Source: Streptomyces sp. BK208 (GTDB taxonomy: Bacteria; Actinomycetota; Actinomycetes; Streptomycetales; Streptomycetaceae). Taken from it: a stretch of 64,000 nucleotides of DNA. Of the stretch, positions 34,640-43,196 are shown in pieces. The notes beneath the pieces were generated by a model. It was not told the DNA's origin. It did no database searches and was given only the letters and a program-made list of their open reading frames with translations. Every line of letters begins with the position of its first letter. The first letter of the stretch is position 1. Position numbers and translations under genes: made by a program. Location of the stretch: contig NZ_SOAV01000001.1 of NCBI RefSeq assembly GCF_004364245.1, forward strand, positions 558,001 to 622,000. Reading direction: 5' to 3'.

Positions 34640-35200
34640 CCGCTCCCGTGAGCTGCGGTTGGATGCCGCCCGTCGGGCTGCCCGCACGCTCGCCCGCCTG
34701 CGGGTGGGGCTCTTCTGTGCCAGCTCTAGACCGGATTCGGCGTCGGCACCACCACCGCATACCGCTACGTCACCGAAGCCATCCAATCTCCCACCCTCTA
34801 CTCCGGCAAACACAAGAGACTCGGGATGAACGTGCAGGTCATCGCCGCCCCCTTCGGCCGGCTGCCGTGGACGTCGCAGGCCCGGCCCCGGCGCCGTCCA
34901 AGACGTCCGCGCGGACCGTGAACACGGCATTGTCGGTCTCCTCGCCGAGGCCGGCATCCGGTGCCTGGGCCGACACGGGGTAGCGAGGTGCCGGCGGCAC
35001 GGTCCGCATCCCGTGGGGGTACGACGGGATCCCCTCCCCGCAGGCCAGCAGGCGGTGAGACCAGTCCACGCGAAGATCCGGACCTGGTCGAGCAGGCGTC
35101 GCCGCCCTCGGCTGCCGACGTCTCCTCCGCAAGCTCCGCTGCGCGGCCACCCGCCTTTCGAGCTTCGCCGTCACCATGTGCCGCACCAAGATCGGCCCTG
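34640..35200 (+). pseudogene. Degenerate IS5-type transposase remnant
   Basis: Different frames give, in order, a helix-turn-helix (FGVGTTTAYRYVTEAI, about 34735-34785), YSGKHKRLGMNVQVIAAPFG (34800-34860), DREHGIVGLLAEAGIRCLG (34915-34970), GGTVRIPWGYDGIPSPQ (34990-35040) and RRLLRKLRCAATRLSSFAVT (about 35110-35175). The order matches HARBI1-type transposases with large deletions and shifts. Confidence 0.6.
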
Positions 35201-35584
35201 CGGGGGAAGCCGCAGCCGACGCCTCGCCGGAACTGCGCCGCTACCTGGCCGCCTCGGCCCGTGGCTGCGCGCCAACACCGACTGGGCGATCGGCAACAGC
35301 CGCTACCCGCGCGCCGACGCCGCGCTGCCGACCCGATACACCGACACCCCGGTCGTCTCCAGACTCGAACCGCTTCCGTTGCCCTGCCCGGCCTGGTGGT
35401 GGGACCTGCTGTGAGCCCCACCGTCCAGGCGACCGCCCGGGTGACGAGCGTGACCGGCGGGGTCAGCCGGGAAGGCCTTCCGAGCACGCACCCCGTCTCG
35501 AGCCGCCACCAACCGCCCCGTGCGGCGCGGAAGGTGCGCCGCGTTGCTTCCCCATCAACCTCCACGTCACCGAAAGGCGGCTCG
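35201..35584. other. Gene-fragment region upstream of the lipase
   Basis: One frame ending at about 35414 reads LRANTDWAIGNSRYPRADAA, LPTRYTDTPVVSRLEPLP and WWWDLL before a stop, which looks like the C-terminal end of a real but unrecognised protein. The rest, to the lipase start, holds no gene. Confidence 0.35.
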
Positions 35585-36442
35585 ATGAACCGCTCCCGCA
35601 CACACGCCGCTGGCCTGTCCTTGCTCAGTGCGGTGGTCATAGCCCTGCAACCGGCCACCGCCGCGCTCGCGGACGATCGTCCCACCAGCGGATGGAACGA
35701 CTACTCCTGCCGTCCGTCGGCCGAGCACCCTCGGCCTGTCATCCTCGTGCACGGCACCTTCGGAAACGCCGTAGACAACTGGCTCGTCCTCGCTCCCTAC
35801 CTGACCCGGCGCGGCTACTGCGTCTTCTCCCTCGACTACGGCCAGCGGGAGGGCATACCCCTGTTCCACGGCCTCGGCCCCGTCGACCGCTCCGCCCACC
35901 AGCTCGCGAACTTCGTCGAGCACGTCCGCGAGGCGACAGGAGCCAGGCAGGTAGACCTCGTCGGCCATTCCCAGGGCGGCATGATGCCGCGCTACTACCT
36001 GCGCTTCCTCGGCGGGGCCCCCCAGGTCCACGCCCTCGTCGGCCTGGCCCCAGACAACCACGGCACCACCCTGGACGGCCTGGCTACCCTCCTGCCGTCC
36101 GTCCCCGCCTCCGGCGAACTCCTGTCGGCGGCGGCCCCCGCCATCACCGACCAGCTCGCGGGCTCGGCGTTCCTCACCCGGCTCAACGCCGGGGGCGACA
36201 CCGACGCCGGCGTCCTCTACACCGTCATCGCCACCAGGTACGACGAAGCGGTCACCCCGTACCCCAGCCAGTTCCTTAGCGGACCGGAGGTGAGGAACGT
36301 GCTGCTACAGGATCTCTGCCCTACCGACATCTCGGACCACGCTGCGATCGGGCTGTCCGACTACATCGCCTTCCACGAAGTGGCAAACGCCCTGGATCCC
36401 ATGCACGCCACCCCCACCACCTGCGCCGACGCGGTGGCCTGA
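35585..36442 (+). CDS. Secreted triacylglycerol lipase/esterase (alpha/beta hydrolase)
   Basis: ATG at 35585 follows aaaggcgg. The 285-aa protein has a Sec signal (HAAGLSLLSAVVIALQPATA, cleavage near residue 29), the oxyanion segment VILVHGTFGNAVDNW and the nucleophile elbow VGHSQGG (Ser129), with a late SDHAAIG His as catalytic base. This is the pattern of Streptomyces class 2-type lipases. Cys pairs suggest disulfides. It is the only clearly enzymatic exported protein in the island. Confidence 0.9.
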   Translation: MNRSRTHAAGLSLLSAVVIALQPATAALADDRPTSGWNDYSCRPSAEHPRPVILVHGTFGNAVDNWLVLAPYLTRRGYCVFSLDYGQREGIPLFHGLGPVDRSAHQLANFVEHVREATGARQVDLVGHSQGGMMPRYYLRFLGGAPQVHALVGLAPDNHGTTLDGLATLLPSVPASGELLSAAAPAITDQLAGSAFLTRLNAGGDTDAGVLYTVIATRYDEAVTPYPSQFLSGPEVRNVLLQDLCPTDISDHAAIGLSDYIAFHEVANALDPMHATPTTCADAVA

Positions 36443-36508
36443 CCTCCGTCGGCCCACCACTCCTCGTCCGCCTCGTCCGCTGAAAGAACCGCGGCGTCAG
36501 GCGTCCTC

Positions 36509-37048
36509 ATGCTGGTCTGCGACGGCCTGAAGGGCCTGCCCGAAGCGGTGGAGACCGTCTGGCCGCGGACCATCGTGCAGACCTGCGTGGTGCATCTGCT
36601 GCGGAACCCCTTCCGCTATGCAGCCCGCCAGGACTGGGACAAGATCGACAATCCCCTCAAGCCCGTCTACACGGCGCCGACCGAAGAGGCTGCCCTGGAC
36701 CGGTTCGCCGAGTTCGCCGACGCCTGGGGCCGGAAGTATCCGGCGATCGTGAAACTGTGGGAGAACGCCTGGGAGGAGTTCACCCCCTTCCTGCGGTTCG
36801 ACACCGAGATCCGCCGCATCGTCTGCACCACCAACGCGATCGAGTCGGTGAATGCCCGCATCCGCCGGGCGGTCAAGGCCCGCGGGCACTTCCCCAACGA
36901 GCAGGCCGCCCTGAAGTGCGTCTACATGGCGATCACGTCGCTTGATCCCACGGGCAAGGGCCAGGCTCGCTGGACCATGCGCTGGAAGACCGCGCTGAAC
37001 GCCTTCGACATCACCTTCGACGGCCGCCTGTCGGCAGCCCGTCTATAG
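36509..37048 (+). pseudogene. IS256-family (Mutator) transposase, C-terminal part
   Basis: The 179 residues start at MLVCDGLKGLPEAVETVWP and include TCVVHLLRNPFRYAARQDW, LWENAWEEFTPFLRFD and the catalytic-Glu region TTNAIESVNARIRRAVKARG. Family members are about 400 residues, so over half is missing. Just upstream, CGCGGCGTCA resembles the expected N-R-G-V codons but two bases are lost. Confidence 0.85.
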
Positions 37049-37058
37049 CCCCAACTAC

Positions 37059-37184
37059 CTAAGTTACACCGCTCGTTTGACAGACCCTGAGATCCGGGAG
37101 CTGACGCAATGTCGAGGCAATGAGAGTGATCAAGAGCCCGAGAACCCCGAAGATGGCGATGATCACGCTGGTGGCGACGTCCAT
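37059..37184 (-). pseudogene. Membrane micro-ORF cut by the IS256 end
   Basis: On the minus strand an ATG at 37184 starts MDVATSVIIAIFGVLGLLIT, LIASTLRQLPDL and then runs into the IS end and stops (41 codons). One hydrophobic helix is followed by a polar turn. An in-frame TGA precedes the ATG by one codon and the ribosome binding site is weak. It may be the 5' part of a small membrane-protein gene interrupted by the IS. Confidence 0.3.
37061..37087. repeat. Right terminal inverted repeat of the IS256-type element
   Basis: aagttacaccgctcgtttga followed by cagaccc has the usual form of IS256-family ends in actinobacteria (GTTACACCG...TGACAGACCC). No matching left end is found because the 5' half is deleted. 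Confidence 0.6.
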
Positions 37185-37433
37185 GACTCAGAGCATGAGT
37201 CTGGCCTCTTACCAGCGCAAACAGCCGCGAAATGTATTTTCTGTTGAATTTCGGCAAGAGCGTGACCATTTACATATAAGCGGCCACTGTCACAGCCTTG
37301 ACTAATTCCTACATGGCGCTTGGAGAAACTCGCAGTCAATTTGTCAAAGTGACAGTGACTGGCTGAAATGGGTTCATGAGAGGGTTCGTGCCCTCTGACG
37401 CCTATGCCGTTCCGCCCGACTACGTGGGATCGG
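37185..37433. other. AT-rich gap
   Basis: This stretch is the most AT-rich part of the window (for example 37225-37330). It holds no recognised gene and may be left from phage or plasmid DNA. Confidence 0.45.
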
Positions 37434-38470
37434 CTACTGCTGGCCGGTCTCGACGAGGATGCGGTCGACCTCGGCTTGCACGGCGTCGTCGTTCCGATCG
37501 GGGTGCAGGATGCGCACCCCCGGGTCGACGCTCGCGGCCTGCGCCTGTGTTAACAGCCACAGGGTTTGGGGGACGCTGGTTGGGTCCTCGGTCACTCCGT
37601 CGCCGAACGCCACTCGGGGCCGCTCGACGACGAGCGAGGGCGTGAACAGCCGGCGGTCGAGCATGACCCGCCGTGCAGGATGCCGGCGAGGGCCGACGCC
37701 CGGTAACGCGACTTCTTCTCCCGGGTGGTCATGCAGCGCCGCATCCTCGCCTTGCCCTCGGTCGCAGTCACGGCGCCCTGATCGTCCATGCCGAATGTGG
37801 CCGGTGAGTAGCCGACGGAGGGTACGGCCTAGCGCAGGATTGCGTAGGACGTCGCCTGATGTTCGGCAACTCTGATCGCGAACTGCGACAGGGTGATGCT
37901 GGCACCCTCGGTGGGCGGATCGACAGGGCGGCCCATATTTCCCGGTCGTCGTCGAACGAGGCGCCGCGGCCAGGGCCGTGGTCGGGTAGGTAGGCGTCCG
38001 GGACGATCGGCCGCGCGCGAGCGATCCTGATGTCGCGCAGTCAACTTGACCATGTCTCGTCGAGTGCGTCCATGAGGTCGTGCAGGGGGCGGGTCGTAGT
38101 CGGAGCCTCCGAACGGGCTGCCGCGATGACGGCGGTTGGGGAACGCCTTGGGCACGTACGTCGCGGTGAGTGCGTCGACGCCGGTCGTAATGGTGTGGCC
38201 CTCGGCGTCGAGGGAGTCGACGATGCCGGCCGTGTGTGGGTGCTCGGTGAGCGGCACGCGAGTGCCGACCCGGTCGGACGTCCCCTAATACAGGGCGTGG
38301 ACGATCCGCCCGCGCTCACAGCGTTCGAGGTGGCGCCACACGGTGTCGTTGTCGCCGCCGGGCAGCTCGCGCCAGAACGTCACGGCGCGCAGAGTCCCGT
38401 ACGAGAACTCGGGTACAGCTCGGTCGGACGCATAACGGTGATCAGCGGCGGGCGGCATGGTCGGCATCCC
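37434..38470 (-). pseudogene. Broken phage portal protein gene (SPP1 gp6-like)
   Basis: Reading leftwards, segments of a phage portal protein appear in order with frameshifts and a stop: VPEFSYGTLRAVTFWRELPG and NDTVWRHLERCERGRIVHAL then TAG (38290), TEHPHTAGIVDSLDAEGHTI, DALTATYVPKAFPNRRHRGS, DLMDALDETWSSL, ASFDDDREIW, PPTEGASITLSQFAIRVAEH, YSPATFGMDDQGAVTATEGK, MTTREKKSRYRASALAG and MLDRRLFTPSLVVERPRVAF. The order and motifs fit portal proteins of actinophages. No capsid, terminase or tail gene is next to it. Confidence 0.65.
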
Positions 38471-38479
38471 AGGTAACGC

Positions 38480-38760
38480 GGAGGGGGGCGCACTGGCCGC
38501 GCGGTACGCGCTCGGCTGCGTCCTACGTACCTACCTCTTCGTGTCGGCAGCACTCGTCGTTGCCTTCGCGTCGTCCACCGACACACTCGTCCTGGCCTTC
38601 TGCGTCGGCGCCGCCATCGGAGTCACAGTCAACGGCTGCATCGCCGGCCTCTACGCCTTGACGCCGAGCGTCTACCCGGCACCGCTGCGGGCGACAGGGG
38701 TGGGAGCGGCGATCAGTGTCGGCCGCGTGAGTGCCATCACTCGATCACCGCGCAGGTCAG
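38480..38760 (+). pseudogene. C-terminal fragment of an MFS transporter
   Basis: The frame encodes two membrane helices (YLFVSAALVVAFASST, LVLAFCVGAAIGVTVNGCIAGLYAL given in parts) and then TPSVYPAPLRATGVGAAISV, the typical end-region signature of aromatic-acid/sugar MFS carriers. Similarity stops at about VGRVSAI. The N-terminal ten helices are absent. Confidence 0.65.
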
Positions 38761-38990
38761 CATCGCCCCGACCCCTACCAACCCTGCAAACATTTACGCG
38801 AACGCCGGAAATACGCAGGTCCTTTAACCTCACCTGACGGCACGTCAGCAAAGTCAGCATTGAGTCAGCAAGTGTCCTGCCACAGCTGCCCACAGCCAGC
38901 CACACTGTGGCGTCGCCAACCACTACGGCCTGAGGTCGGCGAGCTGTTCAGGAGCTTTCCGGCAGGGGGGCCGCAAGCAACGAGGATCGC

Positions 38991-39017
38991 TGACCGCCTA
39001 CCCCCCCCCGGCGGTCA
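38991..39017. terminator. Hairpin at the end of pirin
   Basis: TGACCGCC (38991-38998) and GGCGGTCA (39010-39017) are complementary 8-base arms around an 11-base loop made mostly of C. It lies about 25 bases past the pirin stop on the minus strand, and is a likely pirin terminator or part of the integration end. Confidence 0.5.
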
Positions 39018-39025
39018 GTAAAATC

Positions 39026-39205
39026 GACGCATTACCGAAGGTCAGCGCACCCTCCCTCGCGGTTTCAGCGGCACCGGGGGCAGTTCCGGAGCGGGCAGCG
39101 GCGCGCCGTCGTAGCCCTTCACCTCGCCGAACCGGGTCCCTTCCGTCCAGTCCCTGCGGGCCTGCTCGATCTCCTCCTGGGAGCGCCCGATCCAGTTCCA
39201 GAACA
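39026..39205 (-). repeat. Right pirin 3'-end repeat (attR-like)
   Basis: The last ~165 bases of the intact pirin gene plus ~16 bases beyond its stop match 24461-24640 in the same orientation. Confidence 0.8.
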
Positions 39206-40007
39206 TGATCAGCTCCTCCTCGAACGGCTCGCCGCCCAGGAGCATCAGGCCCGCGTCCGAGTCGGCCCGCAGGGGCAGTTCACGGCGGCCGCAGCCGAGG
39301 TAGAGCATGGAGCCCGGCACCAGGGGCACGCCGTCGACGTGGGCCTCGCCGCTCATGGCGAGGACGGCGTACTCGAAGTCCCTTTCCAGCGGCAGGCGTA
39401 CGTCCGTGCCGGCGGTGAGGGCGAGGTCGGCGCCGACCAGGGGGGTGTACGTGGTGCCGGGCGAGGCGGCGCTGTCGAGGGTGCCGAGGAGCACGGTGGC
39501 CGTCAGGCCGGGGGCCGTGACGTGGGGCAGTTCGGCGTGGAACTCGAAGTGCGGGTCGGTGTGGCGGTGGGCGTCCGGGAGGGCCACCCACAGCTGGGCG
39601 CCGTGCAGGAGGCGGGCGTGGGCGCGCGGGCTCTCCTCGGAGTGGCTGATCGCGCGGCCGGAGGTCATCAGGCCCAGCTGGCGCGGGCGGATGGTCTGCA
39701 GGCTCCCGGTGGAGTCGCGGTGCAGCACCTCGCCCTCGTGCAGCCAGCTCACCGTCTGCAGGCCCATGTGCGGGTGCGGCGGGACCTGCATGCCGGGCTC
39801 GTCGGCGATGTCGTCGGGGCCGTAGTGGTCGACGAAGCACCACGCGCCGATCATGCGCCGGCCCAGGTTGGGCAGCAGGCGGCGGACCTCGGTGGACTCG
39901 CCGAGTTTCACGCTGCGCGGGCTCAGGAGTTCGCGTACGGGCTCCGCCACCACGAAGCCGCGGCCGCCGCACAGGCTGGGGACCGCGTCCCGGTCAAGGT
40001 TGCTCAT
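39042..40007 (-). CDS. Pirin family protein
   Basis: The 321-aa protein has the bicupin pirin layout. The N-terminal metal-binding His cluster is visible in CFVDHYGPDD, PPHPHMGLQTVSWLHEGEVL and GRAISHSE; the second cupin starts near residue 170. The C-terminal FWNWIGRSQEEIEQARRDW is typical of bacterial pirins. ATG at 40007 is preferred. Possible roles are quercetinase or redox-linked regulation. Its 3' end is the apparent integration target of the island. Confidence 0.92.
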   Translation of the reverse strand: MSNLDRDAVPSLCGGRGFVVAEPVRELLSPRSVKLGESTEVRRLLPNLGRRMIGAWCFVDHYGPDDIADEPGMQVPPHPHMGLQTVSWLHEGEVLHRDSTGSLQTIRPRQLGLMTSGRAISHSEESPRAHARLLHGAQLWVALPDAHRHTDPHFEFHAELPHVTAPGLTATVLLGTLDSAASPGTTYTPLVGADLALTAGTDVRLPLERDFEYAVLAMSGEAHVDGVPLVPGSMLYLGCGRRELPLRADSDAGLMLLGGEPFEEELIMFWNWIGRSQEEIEQARRDWTEGTRFGEVKGYDGAPLPAPELPPVPLKPRGRVR

Positions 40008-40135
40008 ACCGCCAAAGTAGCCCCCGGCCGGTGCTCCGCGTGGGGCGGTCCCCGAGGCGTCACCGTGGCGGGCGACGAACAGTAGTGGAATGTTCAACCG
40101 TGCGGCGTGGTTGGAGGGGCCGAAGGAGGTCTCTC

Positions 40136-40483
40136 GTGGACACGACGTACTACGACCACGGAACGCCGGCGGAGCGCTGGGAGCGCGCGCGGATGTTCTT
40201 CGACGCCAGGGACTACGCCGCCGCGGCGCGGGTCCTGGACGGACTGGTCGGGGAGGTCCCCGAGCAGACCGGCCCGCGGCTGCTGCTGGCCCGTTCCTAC
40301 TACCACTCGGCCCAACTGCGGCGAGCGGAGGCCGAGCTGCGGGTCATCGTGGAGCGCGATCCCGTCGAGCAGTACGCCCGGCTGATGCTGGGCCGCACCC
40401 TCGAACGGCAGGGGCGGCAGGAGGAGGCCGACGCCCAGCTGCGGATCGCCTCGGCCCTCGGGGGCGACCTCACCGAGGTCTGA
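40136..40483 (+). CDS. TPR-repeat protein (115 aa)
   Basis: GTG at 40136 follows aaggaggt. Three helix pairs of TPR type are recognisable (ERARMFFDARDYAAAARVLD, RLLLARSYYHSAQLRRAEAE, ARLMLGRTLERQGRQEEADA), covering nearly the whole protein. It probably mediates protein contacts. It lies 18 bases upstream of the deformylase gene, on the same strand. Confidence 0.88.
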   Translation: MDTTYYDHGTPAERWERARMFFDARDYAAAARVLDGLVGEVPEQTGPRLLLARSYYHSAQLRRAEAELRVIVERDPVEQYARLMLGRTLERQGRQEEADAQLRIASALGGDLTEV

Positions 40484-40501
40484 GCGTGGCATCCTGGCGC
40501 G

Positions 40502-41194
40502 ATGGGAACCGCGATGGGAACCGCGATGGGAGCCGGGATGGACAATCCGCGTGATCGCGCCCCGCTCGCCGAGCGGGTCGAGGAACTGCTCGCCGTCGGC
40601 GGCCCGTTGCCGATCGTCGCGGCCGGGGACCCGGTGCTGCGGCGCGTGGCCGAGCCGTACGACGGGCAGCTTGCCCCCGCGCTCCTCGCGCGGTTCGTCG
40701 AGGCGCTGCGGCTGACCATGCACGCGGCGCCGGGTGTGGGCCTGGCCGCGCCGCAGGTCGGGGTGGGGCTCAGGATCGCGGTGATCGAGGACCCGGCGCC
40801 GGTGCCGGACGAGGTGCGGGTGGCACGGCGGCGGGTGCCGCAGCCGTTCCGGGTGCTGGTGAACCCGTCGTACGAGCCCGTCGGCGACGGGCGGGCCGCG
40901 TTCTTCGAGGGCTGTCTGAGCGTGCCGGGCTGGCAGGCGGTGGTGGCCCGCCCCGCCGAGGTGAGGCTGCTGGCGCGGGACGAGCGGGGCCGGGCGGTGG
41001 ACGAGGTGTTCGCCGGCTGGCCGGCCCGGATCGTGCAGCACGAGACGGATCACCTGGACGGCACCCTGTACCTGGACCGCGCCGAGCCGCGTTCGCTGGC
41101 GTCGAACGCCGCGATGGCGGAGCTGTGGTCGCAGCCGACGCCGCGGCGGGCGGCGTCGGCGCTGGGGTTCGAGCTGCCCGGCCCGGCGGACTGA
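40502..41194 (+). CDS. def: Peptide deformylase
   Basis: All three deformylase motifs are present: GVGLAAPQVG (residues 78-87), EGCLS (136-140, metal Cys138) and QHETDHLDG (metal His180 and His184; Glu181), so the protein should remove formyl groups from new N-termini. The DNA at the 5' end is a tandem of 12-base units (gatgggaaccgc type), giving in-frame ATGs at 40502, 40514, 40526 and 40538. The last has the best ribosome binding site (gggag, 5-base spacer) and may be the true start. Confidence 0.92.
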   Translation: MGTAMGTAMGAGMDNPRDRAPLAERVEELLAVGGPLPIVAAGDPVLRRVAEPYDGQLAPALLARFVEALRLTMHAAPGVGLAAPQVGVGLRIAVIEDPAPVPDEVRVARRRVPQPFRVLVNPSYEPVGDGRAAFFEGCLSVPGWQAVVARPAEVRLLARDERGRAVDEVFAGWPARIVQHETDHLDGTLYLDRAEPRSLASNAAMAELWSQPTPRRAASALGFELPGPAD

Positions 41195-41229
41195 CCGACC
41201 GCGGGCCCGCGGACGCCCGGACGGGCCCG

Positions 41230-42663
41230 TCAATTGTCCCGGTAGGTCTCCAGAAGCCTCAGCCACACCTCGCTGATCGTGGGGTACGACGGGACCGCGT
41301 GCCACAGGCGGCTGACCGGCACCCGGCCGGCGACGACGACGGTCGCGGAGTGGATCAGCTCTCCGACCCCGGGCCCGACGAAGGTGACGCCGCGCACGAT
41401 CTCGTCCTCCAGGTCGACCACCATGCGGGCGCGGCCCCGGTAGCCGTCGCCGTACAGGCTCGATCCCGCCACCGCGATGGGGACGTCGACGGCGCGGACG
41501 CGGTGTCCCGCCCGCTCGGCCTCGGCCAGGGTGAGGCCGACCGACGCGGCCTCGGGGTCGGTGAAGACCACCTGGGGTACGGCGTCGTGGTCGGCGGTCG
41601 CGGCGTGCGCGCCCCACGGGCCGGACTCCAGGTCCGGTACCCCGGAGGCGCGGGCGGCGATGGCGGCGCCCGCGATGCGTGCCTGGTACTTGCCCTGGTG
41701 GGTGAGGAGGGCGCGGTGGTTGACGTCGCCCACGGCGTAGAGCCAGTCGTGGCCCGTCACCCGGAGGCTGTCGTCGACCTCGAGCCAGGAGCCCGGCTCG
41801 AGTCCGACGGTGTCCAGGCCGATGTCGCCGGTGCGGGGCGTCCGGCCGGTGGCGAAGAGGATCTCGTCGGCCTGCAGGCGGTCGCCGGTGTCGGTGACCG
41901 CCACGACGGTGCCGTTCTCGCGGGTGACGGACTCGACGGAGACGCCGGTGCGGATGTCGACCCCGGCCTCGGTGAGCGCGTCGGCGACCAGTTCCCCGGC
42001 GAACGGTTCCATGCGGGCGAGCAGTCCGCCGTCGCCGCGCACCAGCAGCGTGACCCGGGAGCCGAGGGCCTGCCAGGCGGTGGCCATCTCGACGGCGACG
42101 ACGCCTGCGCCGACGACGATCAGGCGGCCGGGCGCGCTCTTGGCGCTGGTGGCCTCGCGGCTGGTCCAGGGACGCGCCTCGGCGAGCCCGGGCAGCGGGG
42201 GCAGCGCCGCGGCGCTGCCGGTGCAGACGGCGACGGCGTGCCGGGCGGTGAGGGTCCTCCGGGTGCCGTCGGGGTCGGCCACCTCCACGGTGCGGGGTCC
42301 GGCGAGCCGTCCCTGACCGCGGTACAGGTCGGCGCCGATGCCCTCGACCCACTGGACCTGGCCCTCGTCCTTCCAGTGCGAGGTGAACTCGTCGCGGCGG
42401 GCGAGGACGGCCGCGGCGTCGAGGGGTTCCTGGACCGCTCCGGCGAGGCCGGGCAGGCGGCGGGCGTCCGCGCGGGCGATGACCGGGCGCAGCAGCGCCT
42501 TGCTGGGCATGCACGCCCAGTAGGAGCATTCGCCGCCGACCAGTTCGCTCTCCACGATCGCGGTGGACAGCCCGGCCGCGCGGGTGCGGTCGGCGACGTT
42601 CTCGCCGACGGGGCCCGCGCCGATCACGACGACGTCGTACGTGAGGGAATCGGATTGCGTCAT
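41230..42663 (-). CDS. Pyridine nucleotide-disulfide oxidoreductase (mercuric reductase/lipoamide dehydrogenase-like)
   Basis: The protein has two dinucleotide-binding folds: FAD (VVVIGAGPVGENVADR) and NAD(P) (LIVVGAGVVAVEMATAWQAL). The redox-active pair is present as GGECSYWACMPSKALL (C-x4-C), with the second FAD motif LYAVGDVNHRALLTH and a C-terminal dimerisation domain ending in HAVPSYPTISEVW. The usual His-x4-Glu/Asp catalytic pair appears as HAVPSYP. ATG at 42663 has no good ribosome binding site. Substrate unknown; the divergent thioredoxin gene suggests a disulfide-redox role. Confidence 0.88.
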   Translation of the reverse strand: MTQSDSLTYDVVVIGAGPVGENVADRTRAAGLSTAIVESELVGGECSYWACMPSKALLRPVIARADARRLPGLAGAVQEPLDAAAVLARRDEFTSHWKDEGQVQWVEGIGADLYRGQGRLAGPRTVEVADPDGTRRTLTARHAVAVCTGSAAALPPLPGLAEARPWTSREATSAKSAPGRLIVVGAGVVAVEMATAWQALGSRVTLLVRGDGGLLARMEPFAGELVADALTEAGVDIRTGVSVESVTRENGTVVAVTDTGDRLQADEILFATGRTPRTGDIGLDTVGLEPGSWLEVDDSLRVTGHDWLYAVGDVNHRALLTHQGKYQARIAGAAIAARASGVPDLESGPWGAHAATADHDAVPQVVFTDPEAASVGLTLAEAERAGHRVRAVDVPIAVAGSSLYGDGYRGRARMVVDLEDEIVRGVTFVGPGVGELIHSATVVVAGRVPVSRLWHAVPSYPTISEVWLRLLETYRDN

Positions 42664-42782
42664 GGGGTCAGTCTGGTGGGTGGTGTGCGGCGTGGCCACA
42701 TGGGTACGCGCGCGGAATACGCACGAGGTCGGCAGTGTTGTGCCGACGGCTTCTCCCCCGAATCAGGAAGAGGGAACACCTC

Positions 42783-43178
42783 ATGACCAGCACCGTGGAA
42801 CTCACCAAGGAGAACTTCGACCAGACGGTCACGGACAACGAGTTCGTGCTGATCGACTTCTGGGCGTCGTGGTGCGGTCCGTGCCGTCAGTTCGCCCCGG
42901 TCTACGAGAAGGCCGCCGAGGCCAATCCCGACCTGGTGTTCGGCAAGGTGGACACCGAGGCGCAGCCGGAGCTCGCGCAGGCGTTCGGTATCCAGTCGAT
43001 TCCGACCCTGATGATCGTGCGGGACCAGGTGGCCGTGTTCGCGCAGCCGGGCGCGCTGCCGGAGGAGGCCCTCACCGATGTCATCGGGCAGGCCCGGAAC
43101 CTGGACATGGACGAGGTCCGCAAGGCCGTCGCCGAGCAGCAGGCGCAGGCCGGGCAGAACGGCGAGGACGGCCAGTAA
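42783..43178 (+). CDS. trxA: Thioredoxin
   Basis: A 131-aa thioredoxin with the active site WASWCGPC (Cys31, Cys34), the cis-Pro loop IQSIPTLMI and standard fold length; the C-terminal ~20 residues are a Gln-rich extension. ATG at 42783 has agagggaa upstream. It reduces disulfides in the cytoplasm. Confidence 0.94.
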   Translation: MTSTVELTKENFDQTVTDNEFVLIDFWASWCGPCRQFAPVYEKAAEANPDLVFGKVDTEAQPELAQAFGIQSIPTLMIVRDQVAVFAQPGALPEEALTDVIGQARNLDMDEVRKAVAEQQAQAGQNGEDGQ

Positions 43179-43196
43179 CCTGCGGTTCGGCCGCCT

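Larger units (their letters stand above)
24461..39205. mobile_element. Decayed genomic island flanked by pirin 3'-end repeats
   Basis: A ~180-bp segment of the pirin 3' end occurs in the same orientation at both edges (24461-24640 and 39026-39205); the right copy belongs to the intact gene. A truncated tyrosine integrase lies just inside the left copy. The interior differs from the flanks: lower GC in many genes, several broken transposases, a phage portal fragment and small secreted proteins. This is the pattern left by an element that integrated site-specifically at the 3' end of a gene, followed by IS invasion. Confidence 0.75.

Noticed and set aside
37376..37645. An 89-codon plus-strand frame
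   Set aside because: Antisense to the phage portal remnant, Arg-rich, no ribosome binding site.
40094..42529. An 811-codon minus-strand frame over def and the disulfide oxidoreductase
   Set aside because: Arg/Pro-rich shadow of better supported genes on both strands.
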